NCBI GenBank assembly: GCA_016715985.1
Contig: JADJXD010000001.1
Span: forward strand, 4,712,001 to 4,776,000
DNA length: 64,000 bases
Source: Saprospiraceae bacterium
Lineage (GTDB): Bacteria; Bacteroidota; Bacteroidia; Chitinophagales; Saprospiraceae
Reading direction: 5' to 3'
Both the position numbers and the translations under genes were made by a program. Of this stretch, positions 8,505 to 16,770 are shown one piece after another (position 1 is the first letter of the stretch; each line of letters begins with the position of its first letter). The notes beneath the pieces were generated by a model that was not told the origin of the DNA, did not search any database, and worked only from the letters and a program-made list of their open reading frames with translations.

Positions 8505-8957
8505 ATGGAGTTAGAAAGATATCAGACATCAATAAGTAGAGATCACAAAGTTTATAGCTTTGTGTCAATTGGCAATAATGGCAAATTTGTAAAAAAAGTC
8601 ATATTCTCAGAAACGGACCAAGATGGACTTTTCAACCTTAGCTTAGGTGATTACAACCCTAAAACTAAGGAGATTGACTATTATTCTATAACAGATAATG
8701 GTGACAGGGATAAAATTTTAGCAACAGTAGTGGCTTGCCTTTTTTCATTTTTCAAGTACAATCCAAAAGCTTGGGTCTATGCATATGGAAGTACAGCTGC
8801 CCGAACAAGACTTTATAGGATGGGTATTTCAAACCATTTGGAAGAAACATCCGAAGATTTTGAGATTTTCGGGGAACTTGAACACGGATGGGAACGTTTT
8901 ATGAAAAATACAAATTATCGAGCATTCATAATAAAATTAAAAGATGAAGACAATTGA
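8505..8957 (+). CDS. DUF6934-like protein
   Basis: This 150-residue protein matches the pattern of a Bacteroidota family I associate with DUF6934: YSFVSIGNNGKFVKKVIFS, then FNLSLGDYNP, then a conserved NGDRDKILATVVACLFSF helix, and WVYAYGSTAARTRLYRMGI. The GST.ARTRLY.MGI motif is the strongest feature and looks like a ligand- or nucleic-acid-contacting loop. Its function is unknown. The next gene starts 14 bases before its stop, so the two are translationally coupled. That layout, and its place among toxin-antitoxin cassettes, suggests a two-gene module, but this is inference. Confidence 0.65.
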   Translation: MELERYQTSISRDHKVYSFVSIGNNGKFVKKVIFSETDQDGLFNLSLGDYNPKTKEIDYYSITDNGDRDKILATVVACLFSFFKYNPKAWVYAYGSTAARTRLYRMGISNHLEETSEDFEIFGELEHGWERFMKNTNYRAFIIKLKDEDN

Positions 8958-9138
8958 TATTCAACAACTAAACACAAAAAGAAATCCAATTATGGTATAT
9001 GATGATAGTTTAGATTTGAGTGAGCTAAATAAGCCATGTCAAGAAAAAATAGATCAAGCCAATAATATGCTAAAAAACAATAATGTGTTTGAAGCGGTGA
9101 AGTCAATTAAATCAAAAGAAAGAATCACGAAGCCATAA
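8944..9138 (+). CDS. small partner of DUF6934 protein
   Basis: This 64-residue soluble protein reads MKTIDIQQLNTKRNPIMVYD near the start and is rich in Asn, Lys and Glu in a predicted C-terminal helix (CQEKIDQANNMLKNNNVFEA). No domain is recognised. It overlaps the upstream gene by 14 bases and ends just before an attC-like palindrome, so the pair forms one cassette. Size and disorder are antitoxin-like, but nothing in the sequence proves that. Confidence 0.6.
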   Translation: MKTIDIQQLNTKRNPIMVYDDSLDLSELNKPCQEKIDQANNMLKNNNVFEAVKSIKSKERITKP

Positions 9139-9195
9139 CAAGTGCTTTGATGACGGTTTTGCCGATAGCCAAAATCGTCGTAAAAGCACAAGCGT
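9133..9195 (+). repeat. attC-like palindrome, site d
   Basis: CATAACAAG overlaps the stop of the preceding gene. TGCTTT (9143-9148) pairs with AAAGCA (9183-9188), TGACG with CGTCG, and TTTT with AAAA, around a GATA loop. Most positions are identical to site a at 5981, including the flanking ATAACAAGTGCTTTGA and AAGCGT. The site ends where group II-like element B starts. Confidence 0.58.
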
Positions 9196-9389
9196 GTGTG
9201 TCTTGAGCAACCTATGCAGATAGGTTGATGCTGTATCATAGATGAGAGTAGGCATCTCGGTGGCTTGAAGCCCGTAAAAATTGATCGCAAATCATTTTGG
9301 GGCTGAACTGAGACAAACTTGACAAAGCTTCGTGTGTTTTTACGGTTCCTTGGGAAGGTTGGGGTGAAATTCTCCTGCCTGATCCGATT
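9196..9389 (+). mobile_element. ORF-less group II intron-like element B (internal deletion form)
   Basis: This 194-base element has the same 5' end (GTGTGTCTTGAGCAACC) and the same 3' end (CCTGCCTGATCCGATT) as element A. It keeps a single copy of the GAAGCCCG segment (9267-9310). Element A is 421 bases and its two internal copies start 226 bases apart. Removing one period gives 195 bases, almost exactly the length of B. B therefore looks like A after recombination between its internal repeats. The deletion removes the GAGCCGT strand that would pair with ACGGTTC, so B should not be able to splice. Confidence 0.5.
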
Positions 9390-9412
9390 ACTAGAAATAA
9401 AAAAAGTACAAA

Positions 9413-10222
9413 TTGAAAAATTATCATATAGGAAAAATATTCATTATTGTAATAATGAATTTTATGTGTCTTGTTTTGAACAGTCAAAACTTGAATTATT
9501 CAATAGGAGACACACTCTATACTTATGCATTTAATGGTCTGAAATTGAGAGAACAACCAACCTTGAATTCAAAAGTTCTCCATGTTATAGAATTTGGCCA
9601 GAAGGTTCAAATAACTGATGTAAGTAAAAATGAATATGACGAACGAATAGAAATTGATAAAATTAAGGGTAATTGGGTAGCAATTAATTTTAATGAAATT
9701 AAAGGATTTGTATTTGATGGTTACCTAAGTAAATTGCCAAATAATCCATTAAATCCTGAAAACCTAAAATTTAAATATTTAGAAAGGAACATGGAAGAAG
9801 ATGCTTATGAAGGTCAGCAAATGGAAAAAGAACTGTTAGAATATATTGATGCTTATTTCGTAAAAGAATGTCAAACTGTAGAATATTTTGATCCACACAT
9901 TGGCAAAGGTGGTCTAAAATTAGAAATCACAAAACTTCAAAATGGTTTTACAAAAATAATAAAACATGGATGGGAAGGATTTACTTTGGAACTTGTAATG
10001 TCAGACACCAGACTTTCAGAAGTAAGAAATTTAATCCTATACTTGGCTAGAAAGTCAGTTGTTTATTCAAGTACATTTGAAGAATTAAATGATTCTATGC
10101 AAAAGTTAAGTGAATTCTCTGAATTTCAAGAAATATTAAGTTTAAGCATGTTCTGGGTTAGCATTACAAAACACCCTAATTTGAACACATGGTCAATCGA
10201 ATTTAATGTTGCTGAATTATAA
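9413..10222 (+). CDS. exported SH3b-domain protein, hypothetical
   Basis: This 269-residue frame uses a TTG start and begins with a signal peptide (IGKIFIIVIMNFMCLVLNSQ). A bacterial SH3 domain follows at about residues 38-105, with LKLREQPTLNSKVLHVIEFGQKV and later GNWVAINFNEIKGFVFDGYL, the usual LNVRSGPG and GWVxxxYL positions. SH3b domains bind peptidoglycan or peptides. The remaining 150 residues are acidic and unfamiliar. It starts 23 bases after element B and ends 10 bases before attC-like site e, so it makes a single-gene cassette. Confidence 0.7.
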   Translation: MKNYHIGKIFIIVIMNFMCLVLNSQNLNYSIGDTLYTYAFNGLKLREQPTLNSKVLHVIEFGQKVQITDVSKNEYDERIEIDKIKGNWVAINFNEIKGFVFDGYLSKLPNNPLNPENLKFKYLERNMEEDAYEGQQMEKELLEYIDAYFVKECQTVEYFDPHIGKGGLKLEITKLQNGFTKIIKHGWEGFTLELVMSDTRLSEVRNLILYLARKSVVYSSTFEELNDSMQKLSEFSEFQEILSLSMFWVSITKHPNLNTWSIEFNVAEL

Positions 10223-10231
10223 ATGAACATC

Positions 10232-10300
10232 TAGTAACAAGGGCTATGAAGATAGATTCGCTAATGCTTCATCCATCACATAGCCTAACCGTAAGTGGCA
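10232..10300 (+). repeat. attC-like palindrome, site e
   Basis: AGTAACAA is followed by GGGCTATG (10241-10248), which pairs with CATAGCC (10279-10285) with one G bulged. AACCGTAAGTGGC closes the site. The central part (GATAGATTCGCTAATGC, then TTCATCCATC) is related to site b. It separates the SH3 gene from the WD40-like gene. Confidence 0.5.
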
Positions 10301-10319
10301 ACCCCTAAAACGCAACAGA

Positions 10320-11286
10320 ATGACAAAAAGAAATAAAATATTAGTATTCTTACTTTTTGTACTTGGTTTGTGCCACCGGACCATTGCCCAAGATTCCAAA
10401 ACAAAAGAAGTTCTTTGGACAACAGACTGGAGTCCGGATGGAAAATTTATTGGGGTTGGTGGAAATTTGGACACATTGAAAATCTACGATGCAGGAAACT
10501 TAAAACTTTACAAATCCATTCCAATAGAAAAAAAGGTTACGCGAATAAAATGGCATCCAACAAAGAACATAATTGCGGTTGCGACTCAAACATCAAAAGA
10601 CAAACCAAGTCTAATCAATTTAGATACTGATAAAAGGATTGAATTGGATGGGATTTCGCAAGATGGAGCAAGGGGAATAGATTGGAACTTCTCAGGTGAA
10701 TATTTGGCAGTTGCTGACAATGACGGACAAATTTCAATTTATGATATCAATGGAAGTCTTATTCGTCAATTTAATCATGAGAATACAAAGAGTATAACTT
10801 CTATTGCCTGGCATCCCAAAAAAAGACATCTTTATTACAGTTGGAGACAAAATAAGAATTCTTAGCATAGACGGTAAACTATTGAAATCGATACTTCATA
10901 GAGAAGAAGAAACCCTTCTGTTATGTGTCTCTTGGCATAAATCGGGTGATTTTTTTGTAACCGGCGATTACGGTGACAACTAATTTGGTTATAAGCCTTT
11001 ACTTCAATATTGGACAACAAATGGAGAATTGCTAAAATCTATTAATTTAAGCAAAGGCGAATACAGGAATTTAACTTGGAACTTAAAAGGAACCAGATTG
11101 GTAACAGCAAGCGACGCATTGAGGATTTGGGACACAAAAGGCAACCTTATTTCAGAAGGCTATTCAAAAGATTATTTATGGGGTGTTTCTTGGGATAAAA
11201 AATGGAAAAGAATTATTACATCAAGTAAGGAGCAAAATATAATAATATGGAATTCCAAAGCAGAGAGAGTATTAACCATAGAATAA
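10320..11286 (+). pseudogene. exported WD40-repeat protein, frameshift plus nonsense
   Basis: The reconstructed protein has about 321 residues. It starts with a signal peptide (ILVFLLFVLGLCHRTIAQ) and contains WD40-like repeats, recognised by TTDWSPDGKFIGVGG, IKWHPTKNIIAVATQ, GIDWNFSGEYLAVADND, IAWHPKKDIFITVGD, VSWHKSGDFFVTGDYGD and LTWNLKGTRLVTASD. The first frame ends at 10865. One extra A in the A7 run at 10818-10824 explains the shift. In the second frame a TAA at 10981-10983 falls after GDYGDN, where the repeat needs another residue. The last 85 codons (11029-11286) are intact. It may be a decayed cassette gene or sequencing error. It would form a beta-propeller in the periplasm or outside the cell. 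Confidence 0.7.
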
Positions 11287-11506
11287 GGGCAGCCACTACC
11301 AACTAAGCGTCCGTCGTGTCCGGCGGACATGCGATGAACTCCCTGTTGAATTTATCCGGCCCGAAGCGGAAGGACGGAATCTTCGGTTGTCCTCCTGTTT
11401 AGTCGGATAAACTCTGCCAGACTTGAAAAACCCACCAAAGGCGGACAGGAAAAATCAGGTATGATATGGAGATATCTATTTTACTGTGTATCGCCCCGGA
11501 TATACG
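11287..11506 (+). other. spacer with short GC-rich inverted repeats
   Basis: This is 220 bases with no gene. It contains GC-rich stems (GTCCG...CGGAC near 11307-11328, and TTTATCCG near 11349-11356 with CGGATAAA near 11404-11411) unlike the AT-rich neighbourhood. It could carry a further degenerate cassette site, but no arms pair well enough to call one. Confidence 0.35.
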
Positions 11507-11677
11507 ACTGTGTATATTCTCCCCAAGCTGACCCCTCAAATGGCGCTCAAGCTGACCCCCTAAATGGCGCCAAGCTGACCCCCTGATTATAAAATAATTT
11601 AAAGGTCAAGGCCGGGGATTTGAAGTGGATAATTTAAATTACGTTGTGTCCAATTTATTAACTCATAAAAATTGGAT

Positions 11678-13276
11678 ATGGCATTTAAACCCACGATGAT
11701 GAATCAGGTAAAATCTATTTTAAAAGATGTATTAGCCGGAGAGCCTATAAAGAAAACATCACGGATATATGGAGTATCCAAAAATACTGTAAAAAAGTAT
11801 CTTTCTATCTTAAAATCATCCGGCATAGATATTTTGCAGATGGAACAAATGTCGGATGAAGCATTTCATCGTCTCTTTTACGAACCGCCATCTTCTAACA
11901 CTCCGGAATTTTATAGGAATGAAAAATTTAAAGAGCTTCTTCCGTGGATTCTAAACGAATTAGGCCGTCATGGTGTGACCAGGAGAAACAATATGGAGAC
12001 AATACATAATTGATTATCCGACAGGATATAGTTACAGCAGGTTCTGTCGTAAATTAAAGGAACACCGCACCATCAATGAGGCGACGATCCGCATAGAACA
12101 TAAAGCCGGATATCGTATGATGGTCGATTTTGCCGGTAGTAAAGCGCAATGGGTAGATGCAAGGACTGGCGAAGTACATCTATGTGAAGTACTTGTCACC
12201 ACACTGCCATATTCATCTTTCACTCATGTGTTTGCTGTACCTAGCCGGAAACAATCAGATTTTGTCATTGCCATCAACGAAGCCTTGAAATATATGGGAG
12301 GGACGCCTTCCGTATTAACCAGCGACAACTTAAAAAGTTATGTAGCCAAAGCAGACAGATATGAACCAAAGTTTACAGAGTTTTGTAGCCGATGGGGTCA
12401 TATTACACCATGGAACTGGATGCCACCAGAGTAGGCAAACCCAAAGATAAAGCCAATGTAGAGCGCCATGTCACCATCGTTTACAATCATATATATGCGC
12501 CGCTCAGAGATCAGGTGTTTCACTCAATAGACCAAATCAATACCGCTTTCAGAATACGATTAGATGAGCTCAATAATAAAAAAATGCAGGGCAAGTCCTA
12601 CAGCAGACGTGAGCGGTTTGAACAAAATGAGAAAGTAAATTTGCGCCCATTACCGCCTTCAATGTTTGAAGTCAATAAAAGTACAATAGCAAAAGTTCAG
12701 AGAAACTATCATGTCATTGTGGGAGAAAATAATCATTATTACAGTGTTCCATACCAATACATAGGCAAATCAACCCAGATCATATACACCAGTCACAGAG
12801 TAGAGATCTATTGCGGTACAGAACGTATCGCTATACACAAAAGAGATTATAGAGAATATGCTTATTCTACCTTGGCAGCACATATGCCGGAAAAACACCT
12901 CAGGTATCAGGAACAAAAAGGATGGGATGCCAGCTATTTTAAGAAAAAAGCATTAGAGATCGGGCCACATACTTTGTGGGTGGTACAAACGATACTGGAC
13001 TCAAAGCACATCGTAGAACAGACTTACAATGCATGTTTGGGTATCCTTAGGTTAGCGGATAAATATGGCAAAGAAAGGCTCGAAAATGCTTCTAAAAGAG
13101 CGGCTACAGGCCATCGGGCGACATACGGCATCTTACAAAACATCCTTCAAAATAATATGGATAAAATAGAAATCCCAATCAATGAACAAGGAAATGAAGA
13201 CCGCAAATTACCAGCACATGACAACCTTCGTGGACCAGTCTATTACTCCCAGACAACCTTGCAATTTATCGATTAA
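11678..13276 (+). pseudogene. istA: IS21 IstA transposase, two frameshifts
   Basis: Three frames join into one IstA-type transposase of about 530 residues. The N-terminus (11678 to about 11990) has a helix-turn-helix, KKTSRIYGVSKNTVKKYL. The middle frame (about 11994 to 12395) carries the DDE core beginning VDFAGSKAQWVD and continuing with SVLTSDNLKSYV. The third frame (about 12395-13276) continues with ATRVGKPKDKANVERHV, which holds the final acidic residue and the conserved K-rich motif. Shifts lie near 11985-11995 and near 12395. All catalytic positions survive, so two single-base corrections would give a complete enzyme. The ATG at 11678 is preferred over the TTG at 11672. Confidence 0.85.
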
Positions 13277-13318
13277 AAAAATTAAATCATATTTTTTATC
13301 ACCAAATATTTATCAAAA

Positions 13319-14044
13319 ATGAATACACAAGCAACATTGCAGCAGATGCAAAAACTTCATCTTACAGGTATGGCATCAGCCTACGAAAGCATATTAAAGC
13401 TTCCCGCAGATGCACATCCCGACACACATGAATGCATCGCTACAGTCATCGATGCAGAATGGCAACACAGAAACTTTACCAAGTCCCAAATGCTGCTCAG
13501 ACTAAGTAAACTCCGATACAAAGCCAATCTGCAAGACATTATCTATTCCACAGAAAGAAATATAAAAAAAGAGAGCATTGCGCTAATGGCAGACTGTTCT
13601 TTTATCGAAAGAGCACAAAATGTCATCATCACGGGAGCTACCGGCAGCGGCAAATCATTCCTGGCCTGTGCACTCGGTAATCAAGCTTGTCTGCACGCTT
13701 ATCGTACTCTGTACTTCAATATGAATCGCTTTACCGAACAACTATCGTTAGCCAAGCTTCAAGGCACTTACATCAAATGGCTCAACCAATTAAAAAAAGC
13801 TGATCTCATCATTTTAGATGACTTCGGACTACAGCAACTCGACCAAAATGCAAAACTTGCTTTACTGCAAATACTCGAAGACAGATATGATTATAAATCT
13901 ACCATCATTGTCTCACAACTCCCCATAGAACATTGGTACACATTTATAAACGAACCAACTATTGCTGATGCGATACTGGATAGATTATTAGCAAAATGCT
14001 TCAAATTTGATTTAAAAGGTAAAAGTCTGAGAATAAAAATTTAG
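13319..14044 (+). CDS. istB: IS21 IstB transposition helper ATPase
   Basis: This 241-residue intact protein has a DnaC/IstB AAA+ fold. Walker A GATGSGKS lies near residue 103 and Walker B ADLIILDDFGLQ near residue 161. A sensor-like stretch, STIIVSQLPIEHWY, and DAILDRLLAKCFKFDLKGKSLR follow at the end. IstB stimulates IstA and helps choose the target. It starts 42 bases after the istA stop, and the IS right end follows 58 bases after its stop. The pair order is standard for IS21. Confidence 0.95.
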   Translation: MNTQATLQQMQKLHLTGMASAYESILKLPADAHPDTHECIATVIDAEWQHRNFTKSQMLLRLSKLRYKANLQDIIYSTERNIKKESIALMADCSFIERAQNVIITGATGSGKSFLACALGNQACLHAYRTLYFNMNRFTEQLSLAKLQGTYIKWLNQLKKADLIILDDFGLQQLDQNAKLALLQILEDRYDYKSTIIVSQLPIEHWYTFINEPTIADAILDRLLAKCFKFDLKGKSLRIKI

Positions 14045-14118
14045 CTTTGTAACCCACTTCAAACAGGGGGTCAGCTTCACGCCAACTGGGGGGTCAATGA
14101 TGGGAGAATATACAACTG

Positions 14119-14398
14119 TAGATTTGGGAGATCCATGTTGTTTTTTAAAAGGAAATTATGATCTCAAAGTGCTTCACTTTGCATTGGAATGAGTGTCTCA
14201 ATTTGTTACGAAATACTCACCATGTATAACCGCCATATCTCACCCTAAACTCAAAAGGGATTTTTTTTCTTTTAAGGGTAGCCAAATCCATATTGTTTGC
14301 AGCTAAGAGTTTATATCAATTAAAATCCTACAAACAAATTTTTTGATTAGCAACAGAATTTTTATTTCTTTGTATTTGAAATTTATAAAGTGTTAAAT
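14119..14398 (+). other. spacer between IS21 and exported protein gene
   Basis: This is 280 bases with no gene. I see no clear promoter with both elements. TTTGTATTTG near 14369-14378 is the only motif resembling a -7 box for the next gene. Confidence 0.3.
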
Positions 14399-15703
14399 AT
14401 GAAAAAGATAATATTTTTCCTGTGTTTAGCAATTGTTAATAATGGCTATGCACAATTGAATCCATGTACGGATGGGACACAACCATCTTGTCAATGTTCT
14501 TATGCGCCAATATTATGTAGTATTAGTGAATTAAATGGATTAACATTTTCTATGTCCACGTATTTGCATCCTCAAGATGGTCCACAAGGTGGAATGTGTA
14601 CGATTGGTGATGGGGCAACTTCAGAAAATCCTGCATGGTTTGCATTTGTGGCAAATTGTACTGATTTATCGATACGAGTAACTTATACTGGGTGCAGCGA
14701 TGGTGACAATGGACCAGGTATTTGTGCAGGCGTGCAAGCTGCAGTCTATGGAGATTGTAGTAATTTTTATGGTTCCGTAGTAGGGTGTAACACAGTGGGT
14801 CAATGTAATTCTACTTCAGGATTTAGAACAATAAACATGACCAATTTAATCGTAGGTAAAACTTATTATTTTTTAGTTGATGGATGTTGTGGGTCTGCAT
14901 GTCAAATTTTAATAGAGGTTTTAAGTCCTCCTTGTCCACCTGGCTTAGGAAACTGGCCTAATCCTATGAGCGGTCCGGATATATTGGATACAAACGAAAC
15001 CGGATCATACACTTTTAATACAATTTTAGGAGGAATTTATTTTTCTTGGTATATTAATGGCATTCCTACAAACATAGTAGAAACTATAGAGAATGTTCCC
15101 ATAGCCTCCTTTACAAGGACTTTTTCTTTTTCAACTCCTGGAGTTTATCAGTTATGTGTGGAGGCATCCAATAACTGCGTGAATGAAAGTTCGCCGCCTG
15201 CTCCACTTTGTAAAACAATCACTGTTGTGCAAAACGATATGGATGGTGATGGAATCATTGATGAAATTGATAATTGTATAAACATTTTTAATCCTGATCA
15301 ATTGGACTCAGATAATGATTCTATTGGCGATTTGTGTGACAATTGTCCGTTTGTAGCCAATCCGGACCAATTGGACTGCAATAATAACGGGATCGGTGAT
15401 ATTTGTGATGAACTGGACACTGATTGCGATGGAATTTATGATACGGAAGATAATTGTCCCGGGATAGCAAATCCTTTTCAAACAGATCAAAATAACAATA
15501 ATATTGGTGATGCTTGTGAAGAGTTTCCTAAACTTGGGATAAATACTCAAGACCCTAAAACGGAACTACATTTATCAAATGGATCATTATTTATTGATAA
15601 CCCTGAAAAAGGGATTATCTTAAAGGATTATCAGGGCAATTGTTTTATAATAAAAGTCATCAATGATTCACTTGGATTACAATCTATTCCTTGCCCGAAT
15701 TAG
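14399..15703 (+). CDS. exported protein with thrombospondin type 3 repeats
   Basis: This 434-residue protein has a signal peptide (KKIIFFLCLAIVNNGYAQ). The N-terminal 180 residues are cysteine-rich with conserved CxC patterns. An immunoglobulin/PKD-like stretch follows (about 190-275). Calcium-binding thrombospondin type 3 repeats occupy about 279-378, recognisable as DMDGDGIIDEIDNC, DSDNDSIGDLCDNC and further DxDxDG copies. The tail begins KLGINTQDPKTELHLSNG, the start of the trimeric tail-fibre-like segment common in Bacteroidota surface proteins, and ends 35 residues later without a sorting domain. The start at 14399 was chosen because the signal peptide begins there. It is probably a surface adhesin. 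Confidence 0.75.
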   Translation: MKKIIFFLCLAIVNNGYAQLNPCTDGTQPSCQCSYAPILCSISELNGLTFSMSTYLHPQDGPQGGMCTIGDGATSENPAWFAFVANCTDLSIRVTYTGCSDGDNGPGICAGVQAAVYGDCSNFYGSVVGCNTVGQCNSTSGFRTINMTNLIVGKTYYFLVDGCCGSACQILIEVLSPPCPPGLGNWPNPMSGPDILDTNETGSYTFNTILGGIYFSWYINGIPTNIVETIENVPIASFTRTFSFSTPGVYQLCVEASNNCVNESSPPAPLCKTITVVQNDMDGDGIIDEIDNCINIFNPDQLDSDNDSIGDLCDNCPFVANPDQLDCNNNGIGDICDELDTDCDGIYDTEDNCPGIANPFQTDQNNNNIGDACEEFPKLGINTQDPKTELHLSNGSLFIDNPEKGIILKDYQGNCFIIKVINDSLGLQSIPCPN

Positions 15704-15745
15704 TGGAAGAATTGTTTAAGATATGGCCAAAAGAGAGTAGTGCGA

Positions 15746-16360
15746 CTATTCCACCAATGAAAAGGCATACAGCATTTCTGTTGTTATCTGTCTGAATCTT
15801 TCGATGTACGTGTTTTGCTGCTCGGGAGTGCCATCCGATTTTTTTGGATCTTCGTATGTTATACCTATTCGGATATCAGTGCCGGGTACGTATGGGCAAT
15901 TCTGCTCTGCGTCTGAACAGGTCATAATAGCTGCAAAATTTGATGCAGGATTTGCAGGATGATCGTACACTTTCGAAAAACAAGTGGTAGCGGAATGACT
16001 CCCAAACTGCACATTCCAGATGGGGTTTTTAGAATCTTTGTCTTCTGTATCTAGTTCAAAGCCCAGTTCCTGTAAAGCATTGATAGCATTGGGATTAAAT
16101 GCTGTTGCTTCCGTTCCGCCTGAAAAAACGTTTACTTTATCTATAGAGTAATATTCAGCTGCTATAGCCGCAGCAATCTGCCCAAAATGGCTTCTTCTTG
16201 AGTTGTGTGTGCAGATGAATACCAGATTTATATCCCGATTGGTTTCATATTTTTGTTGAATATATTGACCTAACTTTTCAAGTAGTTCCTTTCGTTCAGG
16301 AGAAATCTGGTTAAATCCTTCTGTATAACTTTTTATGTTTTTTCTGATGTGGTGGTACAT
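15746..16360 (-). CDS. arsC: arsenate reductase / low-molecular-weight phosphatase family
   Basis: This 204-residue protein has a P-loop CTHNSRRS (C-x5-R-S) near residue 50, following NLVFI, as in low-molecular-weight tyrosine phosphatases. The sequence also has FSGGTEATAFNPNAI and the late MTCSDAEQNCPYVPG, which supplies cysteines of the kind used for relay in thioredoxin-coupled arsenate reductases. This form is common in Bacteroidota and is often annotated protein-tyrosine phosphatase. It lies on the same strand as arsR, arsM and acr3, but an AT-rich repeat block of about 400 bases separates it from acr3. Reduction of arsenate to arsenite for export is the inferred role. Confidence 0.8.
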   Translation of the reverse strand: MYHHIRKNIKSYTEGFNQISPERKELLEKLGQYIQQKYETNRDINLVFICTHNSRRSHFGQIAAAIAAEYYSIDKVNVFSGGTEATAFNPNAINALQELGFELDTEDKDSKNPIWNVQFGSHSATTCFSKVYDHPANPASNFAAIMTCSDAEQNCPYVPGTDIRIGITYEDPKKSDGTPEQQNTYIERFRQITTEMLYAFSLVE

Positions 16361-16556
16361 TGGTTTTTATTGTTTATTTGTTGATATTTTATAATGTTGA
16401 TAGTTAATAATTTTATGATAAGCGGGCAGGACTCCTCTTCATTGGTCGGGGGCGAGCAGGGCAAATCGTTTTATTGTTTAATCGTTTATTTGTTGATGGT
16501 TGATAAGGTTGATTTTGAATTGTTAAATGTTGAATCGTTTATTTGTTTATAAATTT

Positions 16557-16770
16557 ACCCATTTCCAAATTATCAAATTAATCATATCCAAATTACCTCA
16601 TATCCAAATTACCTCATTTCCAAATTTCCAAATTGTCTCATTTCCAAATTAACCCATTTCCAAATTATCAAATTAACCCATTTCCAAATTATCAAATTAA
16701 CTCATTTCCAAATTATCAAATTGTCTCATTTCCAAATTATCAAATTAACCCATTTCCAAATTAACCCATT
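16557..16770. repeat. short tandem AT-rich repeats inside the ars region
   Basis: Units based on CCATTTCCAAATTATCAAATTAA, 14-24 bases long and imperfect, are repeated about ten times. Copies are seen from 16557 through 16768. The preceding 16361-16556 is AT-rich with repeated TTTATTTGTTGAT segments and no gene. The unit lacks spacers and is too short for a CRISPR. It reaches the last codon of acr3. Confidence 0.8.

Larger units (their letters stand above)
11511..14114 (+). mobile_element. IS21-family insertion sequence, complete ends
   Basis: The element is 2604 bases. The left end TGTATATTCTCCC (11511-11523) and right end GGGAGAATATACA (14102-14114) are perfect 13-bp inverted repeats with TG...CA termini. 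ACTG occurs immediately outside both ends (11507-11510 and 14115-14118), a 4-bp target duplication of the size IS21 makes. Subterminal repeats of AAGCTGACCCC occur at about 11525, 11549 and 11572, and inverted at the right end as GGGGGTCAGCTT near 14066. Multiple terminal repeats are typical of IS21. It carries istA and istB on the plus strand. Confidence 0.93.

Noticed and set aside
16557..16770. Possible CRISPR array
   Set aside because: The units are imperfect, 14-24 bases, and directly adjacent with no unique spacers. No cas genes are near.
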